A program made the translations under genes and the position numbers. This document shows positions 1-10,512 of a DNA stretch of 64,000 nt, in pieces; the stretch's first letter is position 1, and each line of letters begins with the position of its first letter. Below the pieces are notes generated by a model that was not told where the DNA came from, made no database searches, and saw only the letters and a list, made by a program, of their open reading frames with translations. The DNA comes from Clostridium sp. CMCC3677. GTDB lineage: Bacteria > Bacillota > Clostridia > Clostridiales > Clostridiaceae. The DNA is taken from positions 434,001 to 498,000 of the forward strand of contig NZ_JAMQHS010000001.1 of NCBI RefSeq assembly GCF_023845585.1, in the 5' to 3' direction.

Positions 1-100
1 CCTGATTATAGAAAGCTTTTTTAGTTGAGAGAGATTTTTTTATTTGCATAAAGTTAGAATTTATATAATATATTTATAAAAAAGGCTTAGGGTTGATGAA

Positions 101-685
101 ATGAAAAGAAATTTTGCTTATTCTGCTGATTTTGATGAAAAGACAGAAAAATTATTTAAAGAAGGGAAATATCTTGGTCAAGGAAATAACGGAATAGTTT
201 ATGAATTACCAGGAAATAAAGTGGTAAAAATTTTCTTGACACAAAAAGTATGTAAGGATGAGGGAGGTATATTGTATAGAACAAATGGTTCAAAATATTT
301 TCCTAGACTTTATAAAAGAGGTAAACTATATGTAGTAAGAGAAATAGTTGATGGAGAAAGATTAGATTACTATATTAAGAAAAATGGTTTAAGTAAAAAA
401 TTAATAAAAAAGATATATAATTTGTTAACAGAGTTTAAAAAACTTAAATTTACTAAACTTGATACTAGATGTAAGGATATATTTGTATCTGAAGATGAAA
501 AGCTAATGATAATTGATCCTAAAAAAGCATATTCTAGAAAAGTAGATTATCCAAGACACTTAATGAAAGGACTAAAAAGAATTGGTGTTTTAGATGAATT
601 TCTTGAGGGCATTAAGGAAATAGATAAAAACAAAGCAAATCAATGGAGCATTAAATTCGACAGGTATTTTGACAATGAAAAATAA
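101..685 (+). CDS. Small atypical protein-kinase-like protein
   Basis: A 194-residue protein with the outline of a minimal protein kinase fold. A glycine-rich loop (GQGNNGIVYE, about residues 27-36) is followed by a lysine in VVKIF and a hinge-like VVREIVDGE. The catalytic-loop region reads LDTRCKDIFV instead of the usual HxDxxxxN, and the metal-binding DFG is replaced by IDP. The C-terminal lobe is short, well below the roughly 250 residues of a full kinase domain. It may be a pseudokinase or a reduced lipopolysaccharide/aminoglycoside-type kinase; substrate unknown. ATG start. It stands alone and ends at a terminator. Fold assignment is fairly safe, activity is not. Confidence 0.6.
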   Translation: MKRNFAYSADFDEKTEKLFKEGKYLGQGNNGIVYELPGNKVVKIFLTQKVCKDEGGILYRTNGSKYFPRLYKRGKLYVVREIVDGERLDYYIKKNGLSKKLIKKIYNLLTEFKKLKFTKLDTRCKDIFVSEDEKLMIIDPKKAYSRKVDYPRHLMKGLKRIGVLDEFLEGIKEIDKNKANQWSIKFDRYFDNEK

Positions 686-696
686 AAAAATTAAAG

Positions 697-745
697 CCGT
701 TAATCTAACTGATAATATAATCATTTAGATTAACGGTAATTTTTA
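697..745 (+). terminator. Terminator after the kinase-like gene
   Basis: Perfect 11-base inverted repeat (CCGTTAATCTA at 697-707, TAGATTAACGG at 726-736) followed by a T-rich run. It lies between convergent genes. A piece of a repeat-element end (747-760) follows directly. Confidence 0.85.
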
Positions 746-766
746 TTTTAAAACATAGTCTTATTT

Positions 767-2164
767 TTAGATTAGAAAAATTAAAGCAAACAGCACAGTT
801 GTAATTAATCCTATTGTAACAGGAAGAAAGTTTTTTCTTGCTAGCTCAAATGGGGATACTTTACAGACGGCAGCAACAGGAATTAATGCCCAGGGTATTA
901 AAGTTCCACCACCAATCCAAATTGTACAGATTTGACCTAAAGCTGCTAATGGAGATGAGTTTAGCGCTAGAGATGAAGAGAATAACCTAGTTGATGAACC
1001 AACAAGGGAGAGACCAGAGAAACCGGAACCATCTAATCCAGTTAATATTCCAACACCAGAAACGGTAAATGTTGCAATGATTTTATTTAAAGGAACAGCA
1101 TTGGAAAGAGCAACACCTAAATCATTAATTATTCCTTGAGAGTTATTAGATAAGGAATGTCCTATAATTTGTTCAAAACCACTACCACCCAAATAAAAAA
1201 ATGTAGCAATAGGAATTACAGCACCAAAAACTTTAAATGCAAACTGAAAACCATCTATTAAGTAAGATGTTAGTTGAGTTTTTTTTATATCTTTAAATAT
1301 ACTTAAAAAGATTATAAGTAATAAAAATAAAGTGGTTCCACCAATTAATGAAGTTGCATTCTCACCTTTAATAGATAGTAAAAACATAAAAGTAACATCC
1401 AGTGCATAAGAAAATAACACTAGAAAAGCTAAAAATCTTTTCTTCCAATTAGATATATTATCTTTAAAATCCTCTTTAAAATCCGTTTCTAAATCTGTAC
1501 TATCACTTATTGAATTAAGGTTATTATTTTTAATATCTTTCATTATAAAATAAAAAGCTAAAATACTTGTAGTAAATCCCATAACTAACTCTAGAATTAT
1601 TATTGATGGCATAAACTCATTAATAGCTATGCCAGCAGCGTCACAAGTTATTTTTGGAGCACCTTGTATTATGATATCACTTGATAAAGCAATACCATGT
1701 CCAAATATATTCATAGCAATTGCAGCACCTAATTTAGGTAAGCTTGCTTTTGCTGCTACTGGAACTAAAATAGCTCCAATTAGTGCTACGGCTGGAGAAG
1801 GCCAGAAAAACCATGAAATTATCATCATTGAAATACCAATAATCCAATACGCTAATACTTTATTTTTTATTAATTTAGCTAAAGGAGAAATCATAACTTC
1901 ATTTATTCCAGTTACAGAAAGAAGATTACTAAGAGCAGTAATTACGGAAATTATGAGTATTATAGGAAGTAATTCTTTGATTGCATAAAGAAAACCATTG
2001 AAAACAGACATAATAGATTCTGAAATGGAAAATTTAATCATAAATGCTATTACTAATATTCCTATTATACATATAATTGAAATATCTTTTTTTAGTATAA
2101 CAGACAGTAAGATTAATCCTATAAATACTAAGTAGACCCAGTGAATAGCTGATAATGTAATCAT
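767..2164 (-). CDS. Multi-pass membrane permease, substrate unknown
   Basis: A 465-residue integral membrane protein with about 11-12 hydrophobic segments and a hydrophilic acidic loop near the middle (SDSTDLETDFKEDFKD). The two halves look like related repeats with re-entrant Gly/Ser/Pro-rich stretches (SPAVALIGAILVP, GVGILTGLDGSGFSGLS), as in the ion-transporter superfamily of carboxylate and gluconate permeases. I cannot name a substrate. I place the start at the ATG at 2164, which has AGGAG 11 bases upstream. A longer reading from a TTG at 2230 has no ribosome binding site. Monocistronic; the upstream gap carries a repeat element. Confidence 0.6.
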   Translation of the reverse strand: MITLSAIHWVYLVFIGLILLSVILKKDISIICIIGILVIAFMIKFSISESIMSVFNGFLYAIKELLPIILIISVITALSNLLSVTGINEVMISPLAKLIKNKVLAYWIIGISMMIISWFFWPSPAVALIGAILVPVAAKASLPKLGAAIAMNIFGHGIALSSDIIIQGAPKITCDAAGIAINEFMPSIIILELVMGFTTSILAFYFIMKDIKNNNLNSISDSTDLETDFKEDFKDNISNWKKRFLAFLVLFSYALDVTFMFLLSIKGENATSLIGGTTLFLLLIIFLSIFKDIKKTQLTSYLIDGFQFAFKVFGAVIPIATFFYLGGSGFEQIIGHSLSNNSQGIINDLGVALSNAVPLNKIIATFTVSGVGILTGLDGSGFSGLSLVGSSTRLFSSSLALNSSPLAALGQICTIWIGGGTLIPWALIPVAAVCKVSPFELARKNFLPVTIGLITTVLFALIFLI

Positions 2165-2248
2165 ATAGATACAAGCTCCTATAATATTATTTACTAACAA
2201 ATTATGACTTATAACTCCTATATGTACCAAAATAAACTTTAAAATATA

Positions 2249-2332
2249 AGGTTGTATTTTAGAAGGATGTTGATATATGCATAAGCAAAGTGAATAGAGT
2301 AATTTAATATATTAACACATCTTAAAACATAG
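2249..2332. repeat. MITE-like inverted-repeat element, copy A (short)
   Basis: About 84 bases. The left end reads GTTGTATTTTAGAAGGATG followed by TTGATATATGCATAAGC; the right end reads TTAACACATCTTAAAACATAG. It matches the ends of the longer copies at 6856 and 59127 but lacks their middle. It fills part of the 334-base gap before enolase. Confidence 0.7.
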
Positions 2333-2498
2333 ATTAGTGCAAAAAATATTTAAAAATGTTTTTTGAATATTAGGGTTGAATATTAGCAATAATATTAAGG
2401 TAATTAAAAAAAATCTTTTCATTTTATGTTTTATATATTAAAATGATATTGATAAACATTATCAAATAACTTTATATAATTCAAAGGAGGGTAATTAA

Positions 2499-3794
<1,296 letters not shown>

Positions 3795-3829
3795 ATTTAT
3801 AAAACGAAATAAGATATATAGCATCTAAC

Positions 3830-3872
3830 AAAACTAAAAAACAGCTGCAATTTGTAGCTGTTTTTTAGTTTT
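3830..3872 (+). terminator. Enolase terminator
   Basis: A 17-base perfect stem (3830-3846 with 3856-3872) whose lower part is A-run against T-run and whose top is CAGCT/AGCTG. It should work in both directions. Confidence 0.9.
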
Positions 3873-4082
3873 ATAATTTCTAGAAGATGTTAATTCAAAT
3901 AATGGCAATACCAACAGGAATTAAGTATTATTTATATATTAGAAATTTGGATTTGAAAAGATTTATTCTGTATAAATTTAGAAGCTTTACATTAATAAAA
4001 AGTTGTAATAAAATAAATGTTATGTTACAATTTTAATAGATATATTATTTGTAACGAGTTAACTATATAGGAGGGATTACCT

Positions 4083-4316
4083 ATGCGAAGTATGTTAATG
4101 GGTGTAGAAGTACTATTAGGTTTATTAATAGTAGTAACTATATTTATGCAACCTAGTAAAGCTGATGCTTTAAGTGGATTAATACAAGGTGGATCAAAAG
4201 ATACATTCTTTTCAAAAAATAAAGCAAGAACTAAGGAAGTAATGCTTGTAAGATTAACTTGGATTTTTACAGCATTATTTGCACTTAATACATTAATATT
4301 AAACTTTATGAAATAA
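4083..4316 (+). CDS. secG: Preprotein translocase subunit SecG
   Basis: A 77-residue membrane protein with two hydrophobic helices (about residues 4-22 and 55-75) and the SecG-type middle stretch ALSGLIQGGSKDTFFSKNKARTKE. It is an auxiliary subunit of the SecYEG channel in the cytoplasmic membrane. ATG start with a strong AGGAGG site at about 4070. In Firmicutes secG commonly leads an operon with rnr and smpB. Here those genes lie downstream, but hppA has its own unit between them. A strong terminator follows at once. Confidence 0.93.
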   Translation: MRSMLMGVEVLLGLLIVVTIFMQPSKADALSGLIQGGSKDTFFSKNKARTKEVMLVRLTWIFTALFALNTLILNFMK

Positions 4317-4359
4317 AAGTAAGGACTACTTAATGAGAAGTAGTCCTTACTTTTATTTT
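4316..4359 (+). terminator. secG terminator
   Basis: A 15-base perfect stem (AAAGTAAGGACTACT at 4316-4330 with its complement at 4339-4353), 8-base loop, then a T-rich run. It begins inside the stop codon region of secG. Confidence 0.92.
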
Positions 4360-4400
4360 TTTAGAAAATTATAAAATCAGTAAATATAACAATATATGAT

Positions 4401-4460
4401 TAAGAATTGCAAAAGTTAAATTGCAATGATATTTAACCTATTGCATATATATAAACATAG
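4401..4460. repeat. Partial MITE-like element, copy B (right end only)
   Basis: Resembles the right-hand end of the long copy at 6856-7070: AAAGTTAAATTgCAATG, then a degraded CACTTTACC segment, then CTATTGCATATAT. The left end is missing. The rest of the 4360-4782 gap is AT-rich with no ORF or clear signal beyond the hppA ribosome binding site. Confidence 0.45.
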
Positions 4461-4782
4461 ATTAAAATAAAAATAATTACATTAAAGAATACCAATATAA
4501 AATATGTAAAAGGAATTGTGATAAAGTAGCCTTAATGATTTTTTATGTATAGTAAAATATAAGATATTTAAAATCTAAAAGTCTATATGCTAAAGGCTTA
4601 ACTTAAAATTAAGAGTTCTTTACTTAAATAAAATATGAAACTAAGATTTTGTACTAATAGACATATAATATAATAATGTATACTAAATAGACAAATAAAA
4701 TTATTTTGTTGTCATGAAATACAAAAATTATACATAAGAATAAATGATATACGAAAACCAATAAAATATAAGGAGGAAATGT

Positions 4783-6810
4783 ATGAATCTATTATACGTT
4801 TCATTAATTGCTGGTTTTATTGCTCTTATTGTTGTCATTTTTTTAGCAAAGGATATCTTGAAAAAAAGCCCTGGAAATGAAAAAATGATTGAAATTTCTG
4901 GTTACATTGAAGAAGGCGCAATGGCTTTTTTAAGAAAAGAATATTCTTACTTATGTGTGTTTATAGTAGTAGTTGCTATTGCTATACTAGTATTTTTAAA
5001 TTATAAAACAGCAATAGCATTTGTTGTTGGTGCACTATTTTCAATTATAGCAGGTTATATTGGCATGAGAATAGCTGTAAAATCTAATGTTAGAACAGCT
5101 GAAGCTGCGAAATCAGGAATAAAAGAAGCACTATCAGTTGCTTTTTCAGGTGGAACAGTAATGGGATTATGTGTAGTAGGACTAGGTATAATTGGATTAA
5201 GTATTTTTTCAATTGTATTTGATTTAAATGTAGAGTATATAACTGGATTTGGATTAGGTGCATCCTCTATTGCTTTATTTGCAAGAGTTGGTGGTGGGAT
5301 TTATACCAAAGCAGCTGATGTCGGAGCAGATTTAGTTGGTAAAGTTGAAGCTGGCATTCCAGAAGATGATCCAAGAAACCCAGCGGTTATAGCTGATAAT
5401 GTTGGTGATAATGTTGGCGACGTTGCAGGTATGGGCGCAGATTTGTTTGAATCTTATGTTGGTTCAATTATATCTGCAATAACACTAGGTGCTGTATTGG
5501 TTAGTGCATGGGGAAAAGAAATAGTAATTTTTCCTTTAGTTTTATCGTCAATAGGCATCTTGGCATCATTGATAGGAATTATATTTGTAAAATCATATAA
5601 AGGAGACAATCCACAAAAAGCTTTAAATTTAGGTAGTACAATTTCAGGTGTAATAGTATTAATAGTAGGATTTATAGCTTGTAAATCTTTACTTGGAAAC
5701 TACAAAATTTTCTTACCTGTAATAGCTGGATTACTTGTAGGGCTACTAATTGGTAAAATTACTGAATATTATACTTCTGCTGATTACAAGTCAGTTAAAT
5801 TCATTGCAAATGAGTCAGAAACAGGTGCTGCAACAAATATTATAGCAGGATTATCAGTTGGAATGAGATCAACAGTTATACCTATATTACTAATTGTTAT
5901 AGGCATAATAATATCATTTTTTGCAATAGGTGGAGCAAAAGATACTGCGTTAGGATTATATGGTATAGCTTTATCAGCTGTAGGAATGCTTTCAACAACA
6001 GCTATAACTGTTGCAGTTGATGCATATGGCCCAATAGCAGATAATGCTGGTGGAATAGCAGAAATGTGTGAATTAGACGAAAGTATTAGAGAAATAACTG
6101 ATAAATTAGATTCTGTTGGTAATACAACAGCAGCTATAGGTAAAGGCTTTGCTATAGGTTCAGCTGCACTTACAGCATTAGCACTTTTCGCATCATATTC
6201 ACAAATAGTAAATCTAGAAACTATAAATTTACTTAATCCATTGACATTGGTAGGTGTTTTAATTGGTGGTATGTTGCCATTTCTTTTTGGTGCATTAACT
6301 ATGGAATCTGTAGGAAAAGCTGCAACTCAAATGGTTGAAGAAGTAAGAAGACAATTTAGAGAAGATGATAGAATATTAAAAGGAACACAAAAACCTGACT
6401 ATTCAAAATGTGTTGAAATATCAACCAATGCAGCATTAAAAGAAATGATTGTTCCAGGATTACTAGCTATATTAGTACCATTATTAGTTGGGATATTATT
6501 AGGAACAGAAGCTCTTGCAGGTCTAATTGGTGGTGGCGTAGTTACAGGCGTTATGCTAGCAATTATGATGGCAAATGCTGGTGGAGCATGGGATAATGCT
6601 AAGAAATACATTGAAAGTGGAGTACATGGTGGAAAAGGCAGTGATGCTCATAAAGCAGGTGTTGTTGGAGATACAGTTGGAGATCCATTTAAAGATACTT
6701 CTGGCCCATCTATGAATATTTTAATAAAACTTATGACAATAGTTTCAGTAGTATTTGCACCAGTAATATTAAAATATGGTGGAGTTTTGATAAACCTATT
6801 TATCAAATAA
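4783..6810 (+). CDS. hppA: Membrane-bound, K+-dependent pyrophosphatase (ion pump)
   Basis: Hydrolyses pyrophosphate and pumps H+ or Na+ across the cytoplasmic membrane. 675 residues with about 15-16 membrane helices. The Mg-PPi site motifs are present: [30 protein letters not shown], and the C-terminal [19 protein letters not shown]. The determinant segment [16 protein letters not shown] has alanine where K+-independent pumps carry lysine, which places it in the K+-dependent class. Many anaerobe members of that class pump Na+, but the ion cannot be settled by eye. ATG with AAGGAGG ahead. Probably a single-gene unit; its terminator has been split by a repeat element. Confidence 0.95.
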   Translation: MNLLYVSLIAGFIALIVVIFLAKDILKKSPGNEKMIEISGYIEEGAMAFLRKEYSYLCVFIVVVAIAILVFLNYKTAIAFVVGALFSIIAGYIGMRIAVKSNVRTAEAAKSGIKEALSVAFSGGTVMGLCVVGLGIIGLSIFSIVFDLNVEYITGFGLGASSIALFARVGGGIYTKAADVGADLVGKVEAGIPEDDPRNPAVIADNVGDNVGDVAGMGADLFESYVGSIISAITLGAVLVSAWGKEIVIFPLVLSSIGILASLIGIIFVKSYKGDNPQKALNLGSTISGVIVLIVGFIACKSLLGNYKIFLPVIAGLLVGLLIGKITEYYTSADYKSVKFIANESETGAATNIIAGLSVGMRSTVIPILLIVIGIIISFFAIGGAKDTALGLYGIALSAVGMLSTTAITVAVDAYGPIADNAGGIAEMCELDESIREITDKLDSVGNTTAAIGKGFAIGSAALTALALFASYSQIVNLETINLLNPLTLVGVLIGGMLPFLFGALTMESVGKAATQMVEEVRRQFREDDRILKGTQKPDYSKCVEISTNAALKEMIVPGLLAILVPLLVGILLGTEALAGLIGGGVVTGVMLAIMMANAGGAWDNAKKYIESGVHGGKGSDAHKAGVVGDTVGDPFKDTSGPSMNILIKLMTIVSVVFAPVILKYGGVLINLFIK

Positions 6811-6836
6811 ATAATTAGTTTAAAATAAATTAAAAA

Positions 6837-7110
6837 GATTGCAAATTAAATTTAAGGCTCTGTTTTAGCAGAGTGTTGATATATGCATAAGCAAAGTGAG
6901 CGGAGTAATTGAACTTAGGAATGCTAAAATGAGTATAGTCCCATTTTAGCTTGCTCCCAATATAAAATTGAGACAAGCAGTAAATGTGACAATACTCATT
7001 GAGAATTCTCAAAGTTAAATTACAATGCCACTTTACCTATTGCATATATCAACACACATTTAAAACAGAGTTAAATTTAATTACAAATTAATAATTTGCA
7101 GTCTTTTTTT
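6837..7110 (+). terminator. hppA terminator interrupted by a repeat element
   Basis: The two arms GATTGCAAATTA (6837-6848) and TAATTTGCAGTC (7092-7103) pair through 12 bases with one G-U, and the right arm runs into seven T residues. Normally the loop would be short; here it holds the 215-base element at 6856-7070. The element is itself palindromic at its ends and could still bring the arms together. Confidence 0.7.
6856..7070. repeat. MITE-like inverted-repeat element, copy C (longest)
   Basis: Ends are GGCTCTGTTTTA and TTTAAAACAGAG, followed inward by long imperfect inverted repeats (AGAGTGTTGATATATGCA on the left, TGCATATATCAACACAC on the right). The middle carries CGGAGTAATTGAACTTAGG and GAGTATAGTCC, shared with other copies, plus a private insert around 6943-7015. 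A 10-base direct repeat TTAAATTTAA flanks it exactly (6846-6855 and 7071-7080). No transposase gene. Confidence 0.8.
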
Positions 7111-7252
7111 CTTAAAATCAAATAAATTTTAATTTATAAGCAAATACTAAAGATAATTATAAAAAATATATATTATAAAATGTTATTGTGGTAGTATATA
7201 CTTAATATAATAGAAATATTTGCTATCAGTTAAGATAACAGGAGGACGTGTC

Positions 7253-9484
7253 ATGACAATAAAAGAAACATTATTAAGTTTTATGAAAGAACCTGCATAT
7301 AATCCAATGACTATTGAAGAGTTGGCTCTTGTTTTTGATATAAAATCACATGAATATGGTGATTTCAAAAAGATATTAAAAATTATGGAAAATGAAGGCT
7401 TGATTTCAAGTACTCAAAAAAATAAATATATTATAGCAGAGAGTGTAGGAGTAATAGCAGAGAGTGTAGGCTTAATTACTGGAAGGCTTCAAGCACATCC
7501 AAAGGGATTTGGATTTTTAATACCAGATGTAGAAGGAGAAAATGATGTATTTATCCCAAGTTCATGTATGAATGGAGCAATAAATGGAGATAAAATACAA
7601 GTTCAAATAACAAGGGAAAACTCAAATACTAAAAAAAGAGAAGGCGAAGTTTATAAAATCCTTGAAAGAAATACAACTAAAATAGTAGGAATATATGAAG
7701 ATAATAAAAACTTTGGGTTTGTTGTTTCAGAAGATACAAGAATTACTCAAGATATTTTTATTTCTAAAAAGGATAGAAATGGAGCAGAAAATGGTGATGT
7801 AGTTATAGTAGAAATAACTAAATGGCCTGATAGAAAAAGAAGTCCAGAAGGATTAATAAAAGAAGTATTAGGTAAAAAAGGCGATAAAGGTATTGATATT
7901 TTAACAATTATAAGAAAGTTTGGTTTACCAGAAGAATTTAGTAAAAAAGTTTTAAAATTTGCAGAACAAATTCCAGAAACTATAAAGCCTGAAGAATATA
8001 AAAGAAGAGTAGATTTAAGAGATCTTAGAATGGTAACTATAGATGGAGAAGATGCTAAAGATTTAGATGATGCTGTATCTATAGAAAAATTGGAAGATGG
8101 AAACTTTAAATTAGGAGTTCACATTGCAGATGTTACTCATTATGTTAGAGAAAATAATATATTAGATAAGGAAGCTTTGAAAAGAGCTACATCTGTTTAC
8201 TTAATAGATAGAGTTATTCCTATGTTACCTAAACAATTATCTAATGGGATATGTTCATTAAATCCAAAGGTTGATAGGTTAGCATTAAGTTGCTTTATGG
8301 TAATAAATAATAAAGGAACAGTCGTAGACCATGAGATAATGGAAAGTGTTATTAAAACAAGTGAAAGAATGACATATACTGATGTTACTAAGATATTAAG
8401 AGATAATGATGAAGAATTAATAAAAAAATATGATTATCTTTGTGAAGATTTTAAGTTAATGGAAGAACTTTGTTTAATATTAAGAAATAAGAGAATGAAA
8501 AGAGGAGCAATTGACTTCGATTTTGAAGAATCAAAGATAATCTTAGATGAAATGGGAAAACCAATAGATATAAAGCCATATGAACGTGAAATAGCTAATA
8601 AAATTATAGAAGAATTTATGCTAGTTTGTAATGAAACAGTTGCTGAGCATATGTTCTGGAGTAAACTTCCTTTTGTATATAGAGTTCATGAAAATCCAGA
8701 TGAAGAAAAGTTAGTTAAATTTAAAGAATTTATATATAATTTAGGATATAAAATTAATTGGAGTGAAGATGTAAATCCAAAAACTTTACAAAGTATATTA
8801 GAACAAGTTAAAGGAAAAAAAGAAGAAACAATAGTAAGTACATTATTATTAAGATCAATGATGCAAGCACGTTATGCACCAGAATGTGTAGGTCACTTTG
8901 GATTAGCTGCACAGTATTATTGTCACTTTACATCTCCAATAAGAAGATATCCAGACTTACAAATTCATAGAATAATAAAAGAACATCTTAATGGAGAAAT
9001 TGATGATGCAAGATTTAAAAAATTAGTACCAATAGTTGATGTAGCATCAAAACAATCATCTGAAAAGGAAAGAGTAGCTCAAGAAGCAGAAAGGGAAGTT
9101 GATGATTTAAAGAAAGCTGAGTATATGCTTGATAAAATAGGAGAAGAATTTACTGGAATGATATCCTCTGTTACATCATTTGGAATGTTTGTTGAATTAC
9201 CAAACACTATTGAAGGATTAGTTCATGTTACTGAGCTAGATGATGATTACTATATATTTGATGAAGCACACTTAGCGTTAATTGGTGAAAAGACAAAAAA
9301 TATGCATAAACTTGGAGACGAAGTAACAGTAAAATGTGTTAAGGTTGATATAGATAATAGAGAAATTTATTTTAAACTAGTGTCAACAAAAATAGATGAA
9401 GATAAAGAAGATAAAGAAGAGAAAAATAGTAAAGAAATTATAAAGGAACTTTTATCTTCAGAGGAAGAGCCCATTCTTAGTTAA
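7253..9484 (+). CDS. rnr: Ribonuclease R
   Basis: Processive 3'-5' exoribonuclease of the RNB family that degrades structured RNA and acts in tmRNA-linked quality control. 743 residues: N-terminal winged-helix domain (about 1-65), two cold-shock/OB domains (about 80-220), RNB catalytic domain with the acidic metal cluster DGEDAKDLDDAVS (near residue 265), and a C-terminal S1 domain (EFTGMISSVTSFGMFVELP, near 635) with a charged tail. The start is the ATG at 7253, which has ACAGGAGGACG just upstream. A TTG 33 bases earlier would bury that site. A 21-base tandem duplication encodes IAESVGV/IAESVGL (7433-7474). Confidence 0.96.
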   Translation: MTIKETLLSFMKEPAYNPMTIEELALVFDIKSHEYGDFKKILKIMENEGLISSTQKNKYIIAESVGVIAESVGLITGRLQAHPKGFGFLIPDVEGENDVFIPSSCMNGAINGDKIQVQITRENSNTKKREGEVYKILERNTTKIVGIYEDNKNFGFVVSEDTRITQDIFISKKDRNGAENGDVVIVEITKWPDRKRSPEGLIKEVLGKKGDKGIDILTIIRKFGLPEEFSKKVLKFAEQIPETIKPEEYKRRVDLRDLRMVTIDGEDAKDLDDAVSIEKLEDGNFKLGVHIADVTHYVRENNILDKEALKRATSVYLIDRVIPMLPKQLSNGICSLNPKVDRLALSCFMVINNKGTVVDHEIMESVIKTSERMTYTDVTKILRDNDEELIKKYDYLCEDFKLMEELCLILRNKRMKRGAIDFDFEESKIILDEMGKPIDIKPYEREIANKIIEEFMLVCNETVAEHMFWSKLPFVYRVHENPDEEKLVKFKEFIYNLGYKINWSEDVNPKTLQSILEQVKGKKEETIVSTLLLRSMMQARYAPECVGHFGLAAQYYCHFTSPIRRYPDLQIHRIIKEHLNGEIDDARFKKLVPIVDVASKQSSEKERVAQEAEREVDDLKKAEYMLDKIGEEFTGMISSVTSFGMFVELPNTIEGLVHVTELDDDYYIFDEAHLALIGEKTKNMHKLGDEVTVKCVKVDIDNREIYFKLVSTKIDEDKEDKEEKNSKEIIKELLSSEEEPILS

Positions 9485-9563
9485 ATATCTATTAATTGAT
9501 TAAAAATACTACTTATATTATAATTTTATATAAGAGTTAGTATGAAACCTAAATTATACATTA

Positions 9564-9644
9564 GGCTATGTTTTAAATGTGTGTTGGTATATGTAATCAG
9601 AGTAGCTTTACTTATTTACATATCAACACTCTGTTAAAATAGAG
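9564..9644. repeat. MITE-like element, copy D, with perfect target duplication
   Basis: An 81-base short copy, inverted relative to copy C: left end GGCTATGTTTTAAATGTGTG, right end CAACACTCTGTTAAAATAGAG. It is flanked by a perfect, non-palindromic 10-base direct repeat TTATACATTA (9554-9563 and 9645-9654), the clearest sign in the window that these elements transposed. It lies between rnr and smpB. Confidence 0.85.
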
Positions 9645-9682
9645 TTATACATTAAAATTTATGATTATTTGTGGGTGATTAA

Positions 9683-10153
9683 ATGGTAAGAAAAAAAAGT
9701 TCAAATACTTTAGCAGAAAATAGAAAAGCAAGACATGAGTATTTTATAGAAGAAACTATTGAAGCTGGTATTGCATTGGTTGGGACGGAAGTAAAATCTA
9801 TTAGAAATGGTAGAGCTAATTTAAAAGAATCCTATGCAGATATTAGAAATGGTGAAATTTTTATATTAAGTATGCATATAAGTCCGTATGAACAAGGCAA
9901 TATATTTAATGTTGAGCCTTTAAGAGAAAAAAAATTATTATTACACAAATCAGAAATTCATAGACTAGCAGGTCTAGTATCTCGAGATGGATATACTTTA
10001 ATTCCATTAACATTATACTTAAAAGCTGGGAAAGTTAAAGTAGCTTTGGGTATTTGTAAAGGTAAGAAAGATTATGATAAAAGAGATTCTATGTTAGAAA
10101 AAGCTCATAATAGAGAAATGCAAAGAGCTTTAAAAGAAAGAAGTAGATATTAG
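9683..10153 (+). CDS. smpB: tmRNA-binding protein SmpB
   Basis: 156 residues, standard length. It binds tmRNA and delivers it to stalled ribosomes. Recognisable core: [29 protein letters not shown], the conserved [12 protein letters not shown], and the basic C-terminal tail ending [17 protein letters not shown]. The neighbour rnr works in the same pathway. The ssrA gene often follows smpB in Firmicutes, but the gap here (10154-10512) holds only a terminator and a repeat element. ATG start with a weak GTGGGTGA site. Confidence 0.97.
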   Translation: MVRKKSSNTLAENRKARHEYFIEETIEAGIALVGTEVKSIRNGRANLKESYADIRNGEIFILSMHISPYEQGNIFNVEPLREKKLLLHKSEIHRLAGLVSRDGYTLIPLTLYLKAGKVKVALGICKGKKDYDKRDSMLEKAHNREMQRALKERSRY

Positions 10154-10177
10154 AGAGATGTTTATTTAAAATATAAT

Positions 10178-10230
10178 AAAAAACTAATTTAATGGAATTT
10201 TATTTGAATTTTATTAAGTTAGTTTTTTAT
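10178..10230 (+). terminator. smpB terminator
   Basis: Arms AAAAAACTAA (10178-10187) and TTAGTTTTTT (10219-10228) with a 31-base loop that can pair further; a T-rich tail follows. A repeat element begins 6 bases later. Confidence 0.7.
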
Positions 10231-10235
10231 TTTTA

Positions 10236-10360
10236 GATTATGTTTTAGCAGAGTGTTGATATATGTATATGCAAAATGGACGGAGTAATTGAACTTAGGA
10301 ACACTAAAATGATTATAGTTCCACTTTACCTATTACATATATCAACACATATTTAAAACA
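10236..10360. repeat. MITE-like element, copy E
   Basis: About 125 bases. Left end GATTATGTTTTAGCAGAG then TGTTGATATATG; middle CGGAGTAATTGAACTTAGG and a GATTATAGTTCC version of the shared core; right end CCACTTTACCTATTACATA, then TATCAACACATATTTAAAACA. No convincing flanking duplication. The rest of the gap up to 10512 is AT-rich without ORFs. Confidence 0.8.
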
Positions 10361-10512
10361 AAAAATTATAAATAAATAGAAAATATTTAAAAAATATACA
10401 TTTTAGTAAAATAAAATATTAATTAAGTAAAATTTCAAAAAACATTTTAAAAAATTATCCAATTAGTGTATATTTATAGTATGCATATAAAATCTGAACA
10501 GGGGGAACAAAA

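Noticed and set aside
1629-1988. 119-codon plus-strand frame inside the permease
   Set aside because: Antisense shadow of a hydrophobic gene; no start signal and no family.
6830-7012. 60-codon minus-strand frame downstream of hppA
   Set aside because: It falls within repeat copy C, and other copies of the element do not keep the frame.
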